14,850 bases of DNA from Bacillus sp. JCM 19058 (GCA_001310555.1 BAXO01000119.1:1-14850), one strand, 5' to 3'. Numbered from the stretch's first letter, positions 7,544 to 14,850 are shown. A program made the numbers and translations. The notes: generated by a model from the sequence alone, not told the origin.

Positions 7544-9747
7544 TTATCCACAGTCTTTATGGGCAATCACCTGATTTTTTCCTAATTTCTTCGCTTCATA
7601 CAAAGCCTGGTCGGCCAAATGAAACAACTTCTGTGCCGTACTTTTAGAGCTGGGACTATGCCAAGTCGCGACACCGCAAGAGGCTGTCACTGCCGGATCT
7701 GTTTCATCCGCAATCGCGATAACAATCCGCTTAGCAATTTGAATTCCGCGTTCCAAAGGGACATTAGGCAAGTAGACAGCTAACTCTTCTCCTCCCCAAC
7801 GAGCGGCTGTGTCTTTTTCCCTAAGGTTTTTCTGCATAACCTTTGCCACTTGAATGATGATCGAATCACCTACCTGATGACCGAACGTATCGTTGATTTG
7901 CTTAAAATTGTCAATATCAAATAATAAAAACGTGCCCTCCTCGTGCTCCTGCAGCGATGCTTGGAGCGTTTCATCAAGATGACTTCGCGAATATAGTCGC
8001 GTTAAATGGTCAGTAATCACCAAATTTTCCAGTTCTTCATGCATGATCGAATTTGTAAACGCTAATGTCGAATGATGAATAATCGATTGCAGCAGTTTAA
8101 ACTGTTCAAATGTAAAATGATAAGGAGCAGAGTGAATAACAAAAACGAGCCCCTTTAGCTCTGAGCCATGAACCATCGGCAATGCAAGCAAAGAACGATG
8201 CGTTTCATGACGAAATTCAGGAAATAAATGGATATCAGCATGATAAACAGGCTCTTTATTATCCTTCACTTTTTTTTAAAAAAAATCAAGCATCCGGCTT
8301 CCGCCTTCAAAATAGTTAGTGTTTCCCTTTAGCCAAACGCATTTCCCACCTTCTCCGAACATCACAAAGCCAACTTCCTCCGCATGAAACGACTGAATAA
8401 TTTGAGTGACCATAAAGCGAATCGTATCGCTTAAGCGCAAATTCATATTTAATTTGTGTAAAATTTGGTTAATTAACTGAAGATCATGATTGAGCTTCCG
8501 TGATTGCTGATAAAGCTCAGCATTTTCCAACGCATTTCCGGCGGTATCTGCCAGTATCTCGATAAAAGCGGTTTCATGCCCAGGAAGACGGACATCGTCC
8601 TTAAATGAGATTTCCATAACCCCGTAGATCCTTGTTTTCCTCGCAGCGGTACATAAAGCCAGACATGTTCGTTCATCTCTTCCTTTTGGAGCGTCCCGTC
8701 CAAATAAGCTTTCTCAGCTGTCTGATTCCCATTTTTGTCTCCGTATTTAAACGGCTTAACCGGAATCGCTTGCCGCACCGGCCATTCGTGCGAAAGCAAA
8801 AGGTTGATTTGAAATGCAGGGTACATTTGCTCTAGCGCCGAAACAATTTCCGCCAATACTTCATCGATGTTCATTGTCGAGTGAACCTTCTTTGTTACTT
8901 GCAGCAATAGCTCCCTTCGTTTCCCCTCGATAATTTGCATTTCGTGACGGAAGCCTTTTATGAGAATGTGTTCGATTGTGGAATGGAACGCTTCGATGAA
9001 AGCAAGTCGCCGCCTTTTTTCCTGCTTACCAAATCTCAACACGACGACTCCGAAAATCTCGCCTCGCTCTTGTAAAACTAATGCATGCTGGTTGTCGCTT
9101 GCCACTGTAGCATCATCCGATAATTCTTTTGCAGAGGCGATGGTTTTCGGCATTCCCTCGTCAAAAACATACCCTCTGATCGCTATCAAGCTAAAATGAT
9201 GTCCATTTTTTTTATAGACAGCCGCTCCTGTTGCTGCTAAGCTTTCAACGATCGTTTGTACAAACCCCTTAGCAAGCGGAGTAAATTCAAGGCGATATTC
9301 TACTTGACGCAGCACTTGCTCAATAATTCCTCCAAACCAAATAGGCTCTATAACTTCTTCGACCTCTCCGAGCCCTATGACAAGCTCATGGAGTAACCCT
9401 TGATAGCACGTGTCCCGCCTTTCTTCAATTGCTCCGGCTTCAGCGAGCAGCCCGAGACAAGACGGCTCCCCGACGGGGTAGGAGGCGATATAGGCCTTAT
9501 AGTCTTGATAATGGATGAACTGATTCATTTTGATTTCGAGCCCTTTTAATTTCATTAAAGCGTCCAATAAGGCCGGGGACACTTTCCCGATGCTTCTTAT
9601 AACCGTGATGTGGGAGTCGTGATCTTTAAAAAAAAGAATGGCAGGCGAAAAGGGTGGACAGCTCTCGTTCAAATATTGTCCAATCACGTGGTCAAGCCAT
9701 TTTGAATGTTTCAGCTTTCTGAGCAATTTTTCGCTTATTCTCTTCAT
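7544..9747 (-). CDS. dgcP: diguanylate cyclase with GAF domains, DgcP-like (broken as read)
   Basis: Makes the second messenger c-di-GMP from two GTP. The order is: an N-terminal region with no recognised motif, a GAF-like segment around residues 165-280, a second GAF reaching about residue 570 (HSTMNIDEVLAEIV, YVPLRGKQGSTGVMEISF), then a GGDEF domain: NLVITDHLTRLYSRSHLDE, LLFDIDNFKQINDTFGHQ and RWGGEEL near residue 650. The catalytic signature is GGEEL, a functional variant. REKD lies five residues before it, the RxxD inhibitory I-site, so product feedback is expected. It is about 734 codons once a break at 8620-8623 (C4 on plus, 5 expected) is repaired. An in-frame TAA at 8276-8278 lies in a T8A8 tract. 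GGGAGGTG lies 4 bases before the ATG. It is divergent from rpsD, as ytrP/dgcP is in B. subtilis; the symbol rests on that synteny. Confidence 0.87.
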
Positions 9748-9793
9748 CCGACACCTCCCACGAACTCATACTATTTAACTAGGACCTTTTTAT

Positions 9794-9799
9794 ATTATA
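9794..9799 (-). promoter_or_regulatory. -10 element of the dgcP promoter
   Basis: The minus strand has GCTATAATAT, a perfect TATAAT, about 46 bases upstream of the dgcP start codon. No good -35 is seen at 16-18 bases upstream, so a helper factor or a weak promoter is possible. Confidence 0.4.
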
Positions 9800-9945
9800 G
9801 CTTAATTTAATGCGCATGACCACGCCAATCAACGCTTTTTTATTCTTATATTGTTAAGCAAAAAGCTAATTTCCGATGTTCCAGTCTTTTTAAATTATAT
9901 TCACGCCAGTTCGCTCCCTTTTTTTTGCATATGCTCGTCTAAATG

Positions 9946-9974
9946 TTGACTTTTACACTTTTCATCCATATAAT
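9946..9974 (+). promoter_or_regulatory. sigma-A promoter of rpsD
   Basis: TTGACT (9946-9951), exactly 17 bases, then TATAAT (9969-9974): a near-consensus strong promoter as expected for a ribosomal protein gene. Transcription should start near 9981, giving a leader of about 190 nt. Confidence 0.85.
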
Positions 9975-9980
9975 TGACTT

Positions 9981-10174
9981 TGTGTGAAATAAGACAGCCA
10001 AGGTAAGCTTGGTATGCTTCATTTTGTTCCTCATTTTGCGGCTGCGATTACGAATGAGGTGCATCACGTAACTTCCCGCTGTCGAAGCGAAGATGCATGA
10101 AGGCCAAATGAACATACGAAGAGATTGCCCACCGGTTGTATTTTGCAACATCAAAATAACAAGGAGGAGTCCTC
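9981..10174 (+). promoter_or_regulatory. structured rpsD leader, candidate S4 autoregulatory RNA
   Basis: The leader contains CCAAG (9998-10002) paired with CTTGG (10008-10012) and a second perfect 7-bp stem, CCTCATT (10029-10035) with AATGAGG (10053-10059), plus further possible pairing up to the ribosome site. Autogenous control of rpsD by S4 binding to its leader is established in B. subtilis. That this leader folds the same way is my inference. Upstream of the promoter, 9800-9940 shows nothing recognisable. Confidence 0.55.
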
Positions 10175-10777
10175 ATGGCTCGTTATACAGGTCCATCTTG
10201 GAAATTATCTCGCCGTTTAGGCGTTTCATTAAGCGGTACAGGAAAAGAATTAGCAAAGCGTCCGTACGCTCCGGGTGAGCACGGCCCTAATCAACGTAGA
10301 AAATTGTCTGAATATGGGATTCAGCTACAAGAAAAGCAAAAGCTTCGCCACATGTATGGTGTGAACGAGCGCCAATTTAAGCGTATTTTCAACGATGCAG
10401 GTAAAATGCAAGGAATTCATGGTGAAAACTTCATGATTCTACTTGAGTCTCGTCTTGATAACCTTGTCTACCGTATGGGGCTTGCCCGCACTCGCCGTGC
10501 AGCCCGCCAGCTCGTTAACCACGGACATATTACGGTCGATGGAGGACGCGTCGATATTCCTTCTTATCGCGTAAAGCCTGGCCAAACGATCAGTATTCGT
10601 GAAAAATCACGCAACCTTAATGTGATTAAAGAAGCTTTGGAATCAACTGATTTCGTTCCAGCTTATGTTACGTTTAATCCAGAATCACTGGAAGGCTCTT
10701 ACACTCGTTTGCCTGAAAGAGCTGAGCTTCCAGCAGAAATTACAGAAGCTCTAATTGTTGAGTTCTACTCACGTTAA
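10175..10777 (+). CDS. rpsD: 30S ribosomal protein S4
   Basis: Primary 16S rRNA-binding protein that nucleates 30S assembly and helps keep decoding accurate. The 200-residue protein is intact and typical: [16 protein letters not shown] at the N-terminus, [20 protein letters not shown], an S4 RNA-binding domain from about residue 90 ([30 protein letters not shown]), and ALIVEFYSR at the end. The cysteine-free N-terminal region marks the zinc-independent form. ATG 10175 has AAGGAGGAG 5 bases upstream. It stands alone with its own promoter, leader and terminator, and is the last gene in the B. subtilis-like block. A second, degenerate copy of its last 24 bases lies at 12286-12309. Confidence 0.99.
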   Translation: MARYTGPSWKLSRRLGVSLSGTGKELAKRPYAPGEHGPNQRRKLSEYGIQLQEKQKLRHMYGVNERQFKRIFNDAGKMQGIHGENFMILLESRLDNLVYRMGLARTRRAARQLVNHGHITVDGGRVDIPSYRVKPGQTISIREKSRNLNVIKEALESTDFVPAYVTFNPESLEGSYTRLPERAELPAEITEALIVEFYSR

Positions 10778-10806
10778 TAAAATTGCTTTGTAGGGCACAG
10801 CATCCA

Positions 10807-10849
10807 AAAACCCCCGAAACCTTGATATATATAAGGGTTCGGGGGTTTT
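10807..10849 (+). terminator. rpsD intrinsic terminator
   Basis: AAAACCCCCGAAACCTT (10807-10823) pairs with AAGGGTTCGGGGGTTTT (10833-10849), with one mismatch, around an AT loop, and ends in a U-tract. It is nearly symmetrical (A-rich 5' flank), so it may also stop transcription from the other side. The 220 bases that follow to the dehydrogenase gene show nothing firm. Confidence 0.9.
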
Positions 10850-11068
10850 CACTTTATTTCAACTTATAATTAAGGGTTCTATACTAATTGTGATGACGGG
10901 GGTTCATCATAAAGGTTTTGACTAGGATGGAAAAAAGAAGACAAAAACATCCGTCCCTCTCGATGAGTTTGGATGCGGGTGACCAGAAATTCCAAACGAG
11001 AAGCATTTTTAAAACAAGTACAAAAGAAAATGCCAAAGAGCGAGTAGTACTCTCTACTTGAAGAAGAA

Positions 11069-12067
11069 TTAGCTCAGGTAGCTTGTTAAAAACACTTTCC
11101 CTTTAGTTATTTTAGAAGATTCAACAACATCAATAGCCTTTTTATATCCGACAAGTCATACTTAGAATCTACCCTCATCAAACGTAATTTTTTTATCAGC
11201 TACTAGCCTGATTAAATGATCAAAAGTTTCTCGCCATTTATTTACCGAGACATTTTTATTCCAATTCCGTAAATGAAAGATATTCGCATTGACTTTGGCT
11301 TTATTTATAATATTTCCCCAGTTCACTTGTATTCCTGATAAAAGACCAATAGTTAAAAAGTTCCCATTAGGGTGAACACAAAAAGCCAAGTCATTTCCAG
11401 ATGAACCTCCAACGGAATCAATAGCAGCATCTGCTCCCTTTCCATTTGTTAATTTCATAACTGTTTCGTGGAGTGGAGATTTAGAAGTATCAACCACATA
11501 ATAAGCGCCGAGATGAAGTAAATCTTCTGTATATTTACCATCCCTCGTCACTGCAATCAATCGAAAACCTAAAATTTTCGATAATTGAACAAAAATATGC
11601 CCAATAGCAGATCCGCACGCATTAATCAATACAACATCATTCGGTCTTAATTTTAATACTTCCGTACAAACCACCCATGCTGTAATTGGGTTTATATACA
11701 TTTGTGCTGCCGTAAAATCATCAATAGTATCAGGTATGCAAACTGCATATTCTACCGATGTTTTAACAAATTCTTGCCACGTACCTTCCCCACGTAAAGG
11801 TAATACACGTTGGCCGAAAAGACTTTTAGAAACTAAAGGACCGATTTCTTCTACAATACCAACTCCTTCATAACCCGGAATGTTTGGTAAAGAAACTCGG
11901 TGAGCATAAGATCCTCTAATCGGTATTAAGTCAGAGGGATTGATTGGGCGGGCTAACATACGAACAAGAACTTCATTATCTTTTGGTGCTTCAATGGCTT
12001 TATATTCAACTTTTAGCACATCTATTGGGCTTCCGAATTCGTAGAATTTAATACTTTTTGCATCCAA
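11069..12067 (-). CDS. zinc-independent medium-chain dehydrogenase/reductase (quinone or enoyl reductase type)
   Basis: An NAD(P)H-dependent oxidoreductase of the MDR superfamily. The sequence shows the GroES-like N-terminal half (IKFYEFGSPIDVLKVEY, LARPINPSDLIPIRGSY, PGYEGVGIVEEIG), then the Rossmann segment INACGSAIGHIFVQLSKILG, where the usual glycine-rich AGxGGVG-like motif is altered, and VDTSKS, NGKGADAAIDSVGG. The catalytic zinc ligands of alcohol dehydrogenases are absent. An ATG at 12088 opens the frame, but AAGGAG lies inside it, 9 bases before TTG 12067, so TTG is preferred. As read the frame stops at 11162. Two compensating indels, near 11179 and in the A5 run at 11139-11143, restore MRVDSKYDLSDIKKAIDVVE and KGKVFLTSYLS, giving 332 residues. 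The substrate cannot be told. The neighbourhood is not conserved in B. subtilis. Confidence 0.8.
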
Positions 12068-12247
12068 AAATATAATCTCCTTAGTCATAGTTTTTATTTA
12101 ATTATATCACCTTCAACTAACGACCTTCAGCTTTACTTAGTCCATTTAATGGCCCTAAAACTTTTATTTTTATATCATATCAAACAGCTAGACCAATGAC
12201 TGATAGAACAGTGCTTTGCTTCCTGAGGAGAGTGGGGAAACTTTAAA

Positions 12248-12319
12248 ATGAAGTGCCTCAACTCCTTATGTACCGAGGGTTATAAAATTATTGGGTTCTA
12301 CTCACGTTATAAAGCTTAG
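12248..12319 (+). pseudogene. degenerate copy of the rpsD 3' end (remnant or attachment-like duplication)
   Basis: Positions 12286-12309 match 10753-10776, the last codons and stop region of rpsD, at 22 of 24 bases, including 15 identical bases (GTTCTACTCACGTTA). The frame from ATG 12248 ends TEGYKIIGFYSRYKA against [11 protein letters not shown] in S4, but no convincing similarity extends further upstream and the expected stop is lost. A strong terminator follows at once, as after a real gene end. It may be the remnant of a second S4 gene or a duplicated target site of an insertion. Elsewhere in 12068-12435 nothing else is recognised. Confidence 0.5.
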
Positions 12320-12354
12320 AAATGTCAACATATCAACATTTCTAAGGCTTTTTT
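12312..12354 (+). terminator. intrinsic terminator after the rpsD-like remnant
   Basis: TTAGAAATGT (12316-12325) pairs perfectly with ACATTTCTAA (12336-12345) around a 10-base loop; AAGC and GGCTT extend the stem, and TTTTTT follows. No intact plus-strand gene precedes it, which suggests that one was lost or moved. Confidence 0.85.
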
Positions 12355-12387
12355 ATATTATTTAATCATTGAAGATACGAGTAAGCC

Positions 12388-12425
12388 TCCTCAAAAAAAA
12401 TGAGATTCCTATCGAATCGTCATTC
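12388..12425 (-). terminator. possible terminator of the merR gene
   Basis: On the minus strand, just past the regulator stop, ATCGAAT and ATTCGAT form a 7-bp stem with a 4-base loop, followed some ten bases later by a run of eight T. The distance from stem to T-run is long, so the call is tentative. Confidence 0.4.
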
Positions 12426-12435
12426 GATGTAGCGC

Positions 12436-13218
12436 TTAGGTTAATGGGATTTGTACTTCATATCTCCATTGAAACATCCCTGTAAATTGAACCTTCAAAA
12501 TAGCATAGTCGGGTTCGCTGTTATATTTTTCTTTTGCCAGCAACAATCCTTTTTGAATGGCTTCTTCCTTTTCTTCTTTTGAGCATGTAAAACATAAATA
12601 ATTTCCTTCCTGCAAAAATTGGAGGTTGGAATTGTCTTCAAATTTCGTACACACAGAAAACATTTTACAGAATCGTGTATTTGGTAATTGCGAAACAAAC
12701 AGATAAGCAGAGTTATCAAATTGAAATTTTTCCTGAGCTCTATCCCCTAATTGCGTATAAAGTTCATCATAGAGCCTGCTAAAATTTTCTATGTTTGCTT
12801 CATAAAGGTTATCGGCTAAAATAATGGCTCGTTGTTGATAGTACTTCACTTCAAAATCAGTTGAAACAGAAATAACACTGTCCTTTAATTGCTTACGTAC
12901 ATTTGATATTTGTTCTTTTGTTTGATTTAACCGACAAATTTCTTCATCAATTTTCTTTTCTGTCTTTTTCAGGAAAGCAACAATATGCATAAAATCCTGC
13001 TCAAATATATTTTTAATTTCTTTCAAGGACATGTGATTTTTACGATAAAACCCAATGACCTCTAAGTAAACCAATTCCTCGTCTGTATAGTAACGATAAC
13101 CCGATTGTTTATCTACTTTTGCGGGTTTTAATAGACCAATCCGGTCATAATGCCTCAAGGTTTCGACCGTCATTCCAGCCAGACTAGCAGCTTCTCCTAT
13201 GGAATAAATTTTTTTCAT
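12436..13218 (-). CDS. MerR-family transcriptional regulator, probable multidrug-responsive activator
   Basis: A 260-residue intact regulator. The N-terminal winged helix reads YSIGEAASLAGMTVETLRHY, DRIGLLKPAK and SGYRYYTDEEL, the MerR hallmark. A coiled-coil dimerisation helix follows (about residues 75-125, KKTEKKIDEEICRLNQTKEQ), then a C-terminal domain of about 130 residues in the position of the effector-binding (GyrI-like) domain of BmrR/BltR-type proteins. The metal-binding cysteine pattern of the metal MerR group is not evident. ATG 13218 is chosen over the longer frame from 13293 because AGGAG lies 8 bases upstream and MKKIYSIGEAA is the family start. It is divergent from the MATE gene and shares a 96-bp control region with it, so it probably controls that pump. 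The ligand is unknown. Confidence 0.9.
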   Translation of the reverse strand: MKKIYSIGEAASLAGMTVETLRHYDRIGLLKPAKVDKQSGYRYYTDEELVYLEVIGFYRKNHMSLKEIKNIFEQDFMHIVAFLKKTEKKIDEEICRLNQTKEQISNVRKQLKDSVISVSTDFEVKYYQQRAIILADNLYEANIENFSRLYDELYTQLGDRAQEKFQFDNSAYLFVSQLPNTRFCKMFSVCTKFEDNSNLQFLQEGNYLCFTCSKEEKEEAIQKGLLLAKEKYNSEPDYAILKVQFTGMFQWRYEVQIPLT

Positions 13219-13232
13219 TATTGTTTCTCCTA

Positions 13233-13263
13233 TTGAGTCTTGTGTAACACAAGACTTTATACT
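13233..13263 (+). promoter_or_regulatory. MerR-type promoter and operator of the MATE gene
   Basis: TTGAGT (13233-13238) and TATACT (13258-13263) are 19 bases apart, the over-long spacing typical of MerR-activated promoters. A perfect dyad, AGTCTTGTGT (13236-13245) and ACACAAGACT (13247-13256) around one base, fills the spacer. It points to the MATE gene, and binding by the adjacent MerR protein is a strong inference. Confidence 0.85.
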
Positions 13264-13314
13264 CTTATTGTAAACGAACGAGCTTATGCTCACAACTGAA
13301 AAGGAGAAGCTTTT

Positions 13315-14639
13315 ATGAAAACAAAAGAATTAGATATACTGCACGACAAGATCCCTTACCTATTTCGGAATTTCGCGATTCCCGGAATATTATCATCCCT
13401 ATCCATGTGTTTGTATGGCATTATAGACGGCATCATTCTAGGTCGATACGTCGGACCAAATGCAATGGCAGCTGTAAATATGGCCTCGCCCCTTTTCAAC
13501 ATCATTTCATGTATAGCAATTTTGATCGCAATTGGTGGCAACACGCTTGTAGGTATCAGTTTAGGACGACAAGATACCAAAAAAGCCAACCATTATTTTA
13601 ATAATGCGAGTGCCGCCCTTTTTGTAATTGCAATTGCAATCTGGATTGCTGTAGTCTTTTTTTCCGACTTCCTTAGCAAAGATGGTTGGCGCAAATGCTG
13701 TCTTGCTTCCCTATGTGGAGAGCTACATCCAAACATTTGTTTTTTTTGTTATTCCTATTATTTTCAACATTATCTTTGGCATCTCGCTCCAATCTATTGG
13801 CAAGCCTCAGCTGTATATGATAGGTAGTATGCTAACAATGGCCATCAATATTATTTTGGATTTACTTTTTATTTGTGTTTTAGATTTAGGCATTTTTGGA
13901 GCAGCATTGGCTTCGGGAATTAGTGCTTCTGTCGTTTTTTTCATCTACCTGCCACATTTCATTCGAGAGGATAGCATCTTAAAGATTGGAAAATACGAAT
14001 TGGATTTAAAGGCACTTGGTCGAATGGCTTACAACGGTTCTTCCGAAGCGATTACACAGCTCTGCTTAGGTTTGTCCAGCATACTGTTTAACTGGATTCT
14101 AATTAAACAGTTTGGCGAAGTGGGGGTAGCTGCTTTTGCAGTCGTACAGTACATTTCTCTTGTCATCAATGCCATCATCATGGGTATGTCAAGGGGAGTA
14201 ACGGCTATCATCAGTGTAAACTTTGGAGGTAAAGCATATAACCGAGTTCGTAGCATACTTACTCTCTCGATAAAAACAGTAACAATTACTGGTTTGGCTT
14301 GTGCTATGGGATTATTGATTTTCAAAAATCCTTTAATATCTATCTTTGTTCGCGATAGTCATGAGGTTTTCACTACTGCACAGGAAATCATTTTGTTTTA
14401 TAGTTTTAGCTTTATATTTGTCGGAGCAAATGTTGTAATCAATACTTTTTTTTACGGCTATAAATGATCCTAGAACATCTGCACTATTAGCAGTATTTCG
14501 ATATTTGCTTTTAATGGCCTCCTTCTTCGCTTTACCACTTGTCTTTGGAAATATTGGGTTGTGGCTGGCGTTCGCTGTTGCAGAAATGTTTTGTTTGATC
14601 ATCAGTAGTTTCGCATTAAAAAAAGCATACCCCAGCTAG
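13315..14639 (+). CDS. MATE family efflux transporter (two frameshifts as read)
   Basis: A Na+- or H+-coupled multidrug exporter of the cytoplasmic membrane. The N-terminal half shows FAIPGILSSLSMCLYGIIDG, ILGRYVGPNAMAAVNMASPL and GGNTLVGISLGRQDTKKA, the MATE motifs. Later segments read GKPQLYMIGSMLTMAINIIL, GIFGAALASGISASVVFFIY and SRGVTAIISVNFGGKAYNRV; about twelve hydrophobic segments fit the repaired length of 440 residues. AAGGAGAA lies 8 bases before the ATG. Breaks: AAA at 13678-13680 (AA expected, giving FLSKMVGANAVLLPYV) and T8 at 14446-14453 (7 expected, giving NTFFTAINDPRTSALLAVF). The true end is TAG at 14637-14639, AYPS. It resembles the MepA-like branch, but the substrate cannot be read from sequence. 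The MerR-type promoter upstream suggests induction by its own substrate. Confidence 0.9.
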
Positions 14640-14684
14640 AGAGGAATGTGTGCATCTCACGGTCGCTAACCCCTCGTATGGTCT

Positions 14685-14715
14685 CTCCGGATGGGTTCTA
14701 TACCTTTATCCGGAG
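14685..14715. repeat. inverted repeat at the edge of the tandem array
   Basis: CTCCGGAT (14685-14692) and ATCCGGAG (14708-14715) are perfect 8-bp arms around a 15-base loop. They span the end of the repeat ORF and include its last codons and stop. There is no T-run, so a terminator role is doubtful. Confidence 0.45.
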
Positions 14716-14850
14716 GAGCCTCTCGCTCTCCTGGCGAATCCTATCGCCCTTCCGACGGATCCTCTCGCTCTCACGGCGGAGCCGCGCTCTCTCCCGACGA
14801 ATCCTATCGCTCTTCCGGCGGATCCTCTCGCTCTCACGGCGGATCCTCAC
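14698..14850 (-). CDS. C-terminal end of an Arg/Glu heptad-repeat protein (partial, uncertain)
   Basis: On the minus strand the frame is open from the window edge to TAG at 14698-14700 and reads heptads such as RIRRESE, RIRRKSD, RIRRERA, RLRRESE, RIRRKGD, RIRQESE, then RLLRIKVY. Ile or Leu at every seventh position with Arg/Glu between would make a highly charged coiled coil or single helix. No start is in view. Because the DNA repeats every 21 bases, all plus-strand frames and one other minus frame are open or nearly so, and coding on this strand is not proven. It could equally be a non-coding tandem repeat. I do not recognise a named family. Confidence 0.35.
   Translation of the reverse strand: MRIRRESERIRRKSDRIRRERARLRRESERIRRKGDRIRQESERLLRIKV
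14704..14850. repeat. 21-bp tandem repeat array, about seven units, open at the window end
   Basis: Units on the minus strand begin AGGATCCGCCGTGAGAGCGA or close variants. Units 1 and 4, 2 and 5, and 3 and 6 (counted from the window edge) resemble each other most, so a 63-bp higher-order period is visible. The array is more GC-rich than the flanking MATE gene and starts about 65 bases after its stop. The 58 bases between show nothing else but one arm of the inverted repeat. Confidence 0.85.

Noticed and set aside
7378..7566. 62-codon minus-strand frame between the fRMsr gene and dgcP
   Set aside because: It overlaps the end of dgcP, has no ribosome site and a cysteine-rich composition typical of out-of-frame reading.
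10093..10278. Plus-strand frame overlapping the rpsD start
   Set aside because: It runs out of frame through the rpsD leader and ribosome site into S4; no independent evidence.
11039..11058. Terminator for the dehydrogenase gene
   Set aside because: The AGAG/CTCT hairpin on the minus strand is short with a bulge and only three T follow, so it is not convincing.
10973..11089. Plus-strand short frame MRVTRNSKREAFLKQVQKKM with an internal TAG, like a gene remnant
   Set aside because: It has no ribosome site, is interrupted, and its end overlaps the real C-terminus of the minus-strand dehydrogenase, so it is probably chance.
14678..14850. Plus-strand frame MVSPDGFYTFIRRSLSLS through the tandem array
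   Set aside because: No ribosome site; the openness follows from the 21-base period, and the minus-strand frame with a clean stop and heptad logic is the better candidate.
14704..14850. CRISPR array
   Set aside because: Units are contiguous 21-mers without spacers, with no cas genes; this is a simple tandem repeat.

Overview
The window comes from a spore-forming, low-GC Gram-positive bacterium of the Bacillaceae. An alpha/beta small acid-soluble spore protein gene sits behind a textbook sigma-G promoter. The gene order from spore protein to rpsD (ssp, thiI, nifZ/iscS-type desulfurase, ezrA, hisJ, refZ, ytsP-type fRMsr, dgcP, rpsD) is the order I know from the Bacillus subtilis chromosome. 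Ribosome binding sites are strong AAGGAGG-type sequences. I cannot name the species.

Layout. (1) 1-4810 is a minus-strand block: the spore protein gene, thiI and its sulfur donor nifZ (thiI begins right after the nifZ stop), a 362-bp gap with an inverted/direct repeat element and the ezrA terminator, then ezrA. A 27-codon candidate small gene lies just upstream of ezrA. (2) 5099-9747 has hisJ (+) converging on refZ (-) with one base between them, then the fRMsr gene (+) converging on the GAF/GGDEF diguanylate cyclase gene dgcP (-). (3) 9748-10849 is the rpsD transcription unit: strong sigma-A promoter, about 190-nt structured leader, intact S4 gene and a strong terminator. (4) 10850-14639 departs from the B. 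subtilis order and looks more AT-rich. It holds a medium-chain dehydrogenase gene, a second degenerate copy of the rpsD 3' end followed by its own terminator, and a divergent MerR regulator/MATE efflux pair with a MerR-type 19-bp-spacer promoter. (5) 14698-14850 is a 21-bp tandem repeat array that runs off the window; on the minus strand it reads as an Arg/Glu heptad protein.

The strangest property of the window is that eight of its twelve clear genes (thiI, nifZ, ezrA, hisJ, refZ, dgcP, the dehydrogenase and the MATE pump) are interrupted by small indels or a stop. Most lesions fall in homopolymers: A/T runs of 7-8 that seem one base too long, and short G/C runs that seem one base too short. 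Each gene reads as full length once these are allowed for. The simplest explanation is base-calling error in a draft assembly. I therefore annotate these genes at full span and give each break point.

Functional links: nifZ supplies persulfide sulfur to ThiI for tRNA 4-thiouridine; ezrA and refZ both act on FtsZ ring formation; dgcP makes c-di-GMP; MerR and MATE form a drug-responsive efflux module. No CRISPR array, tRNA, rRNA or insertion sequence was seen.
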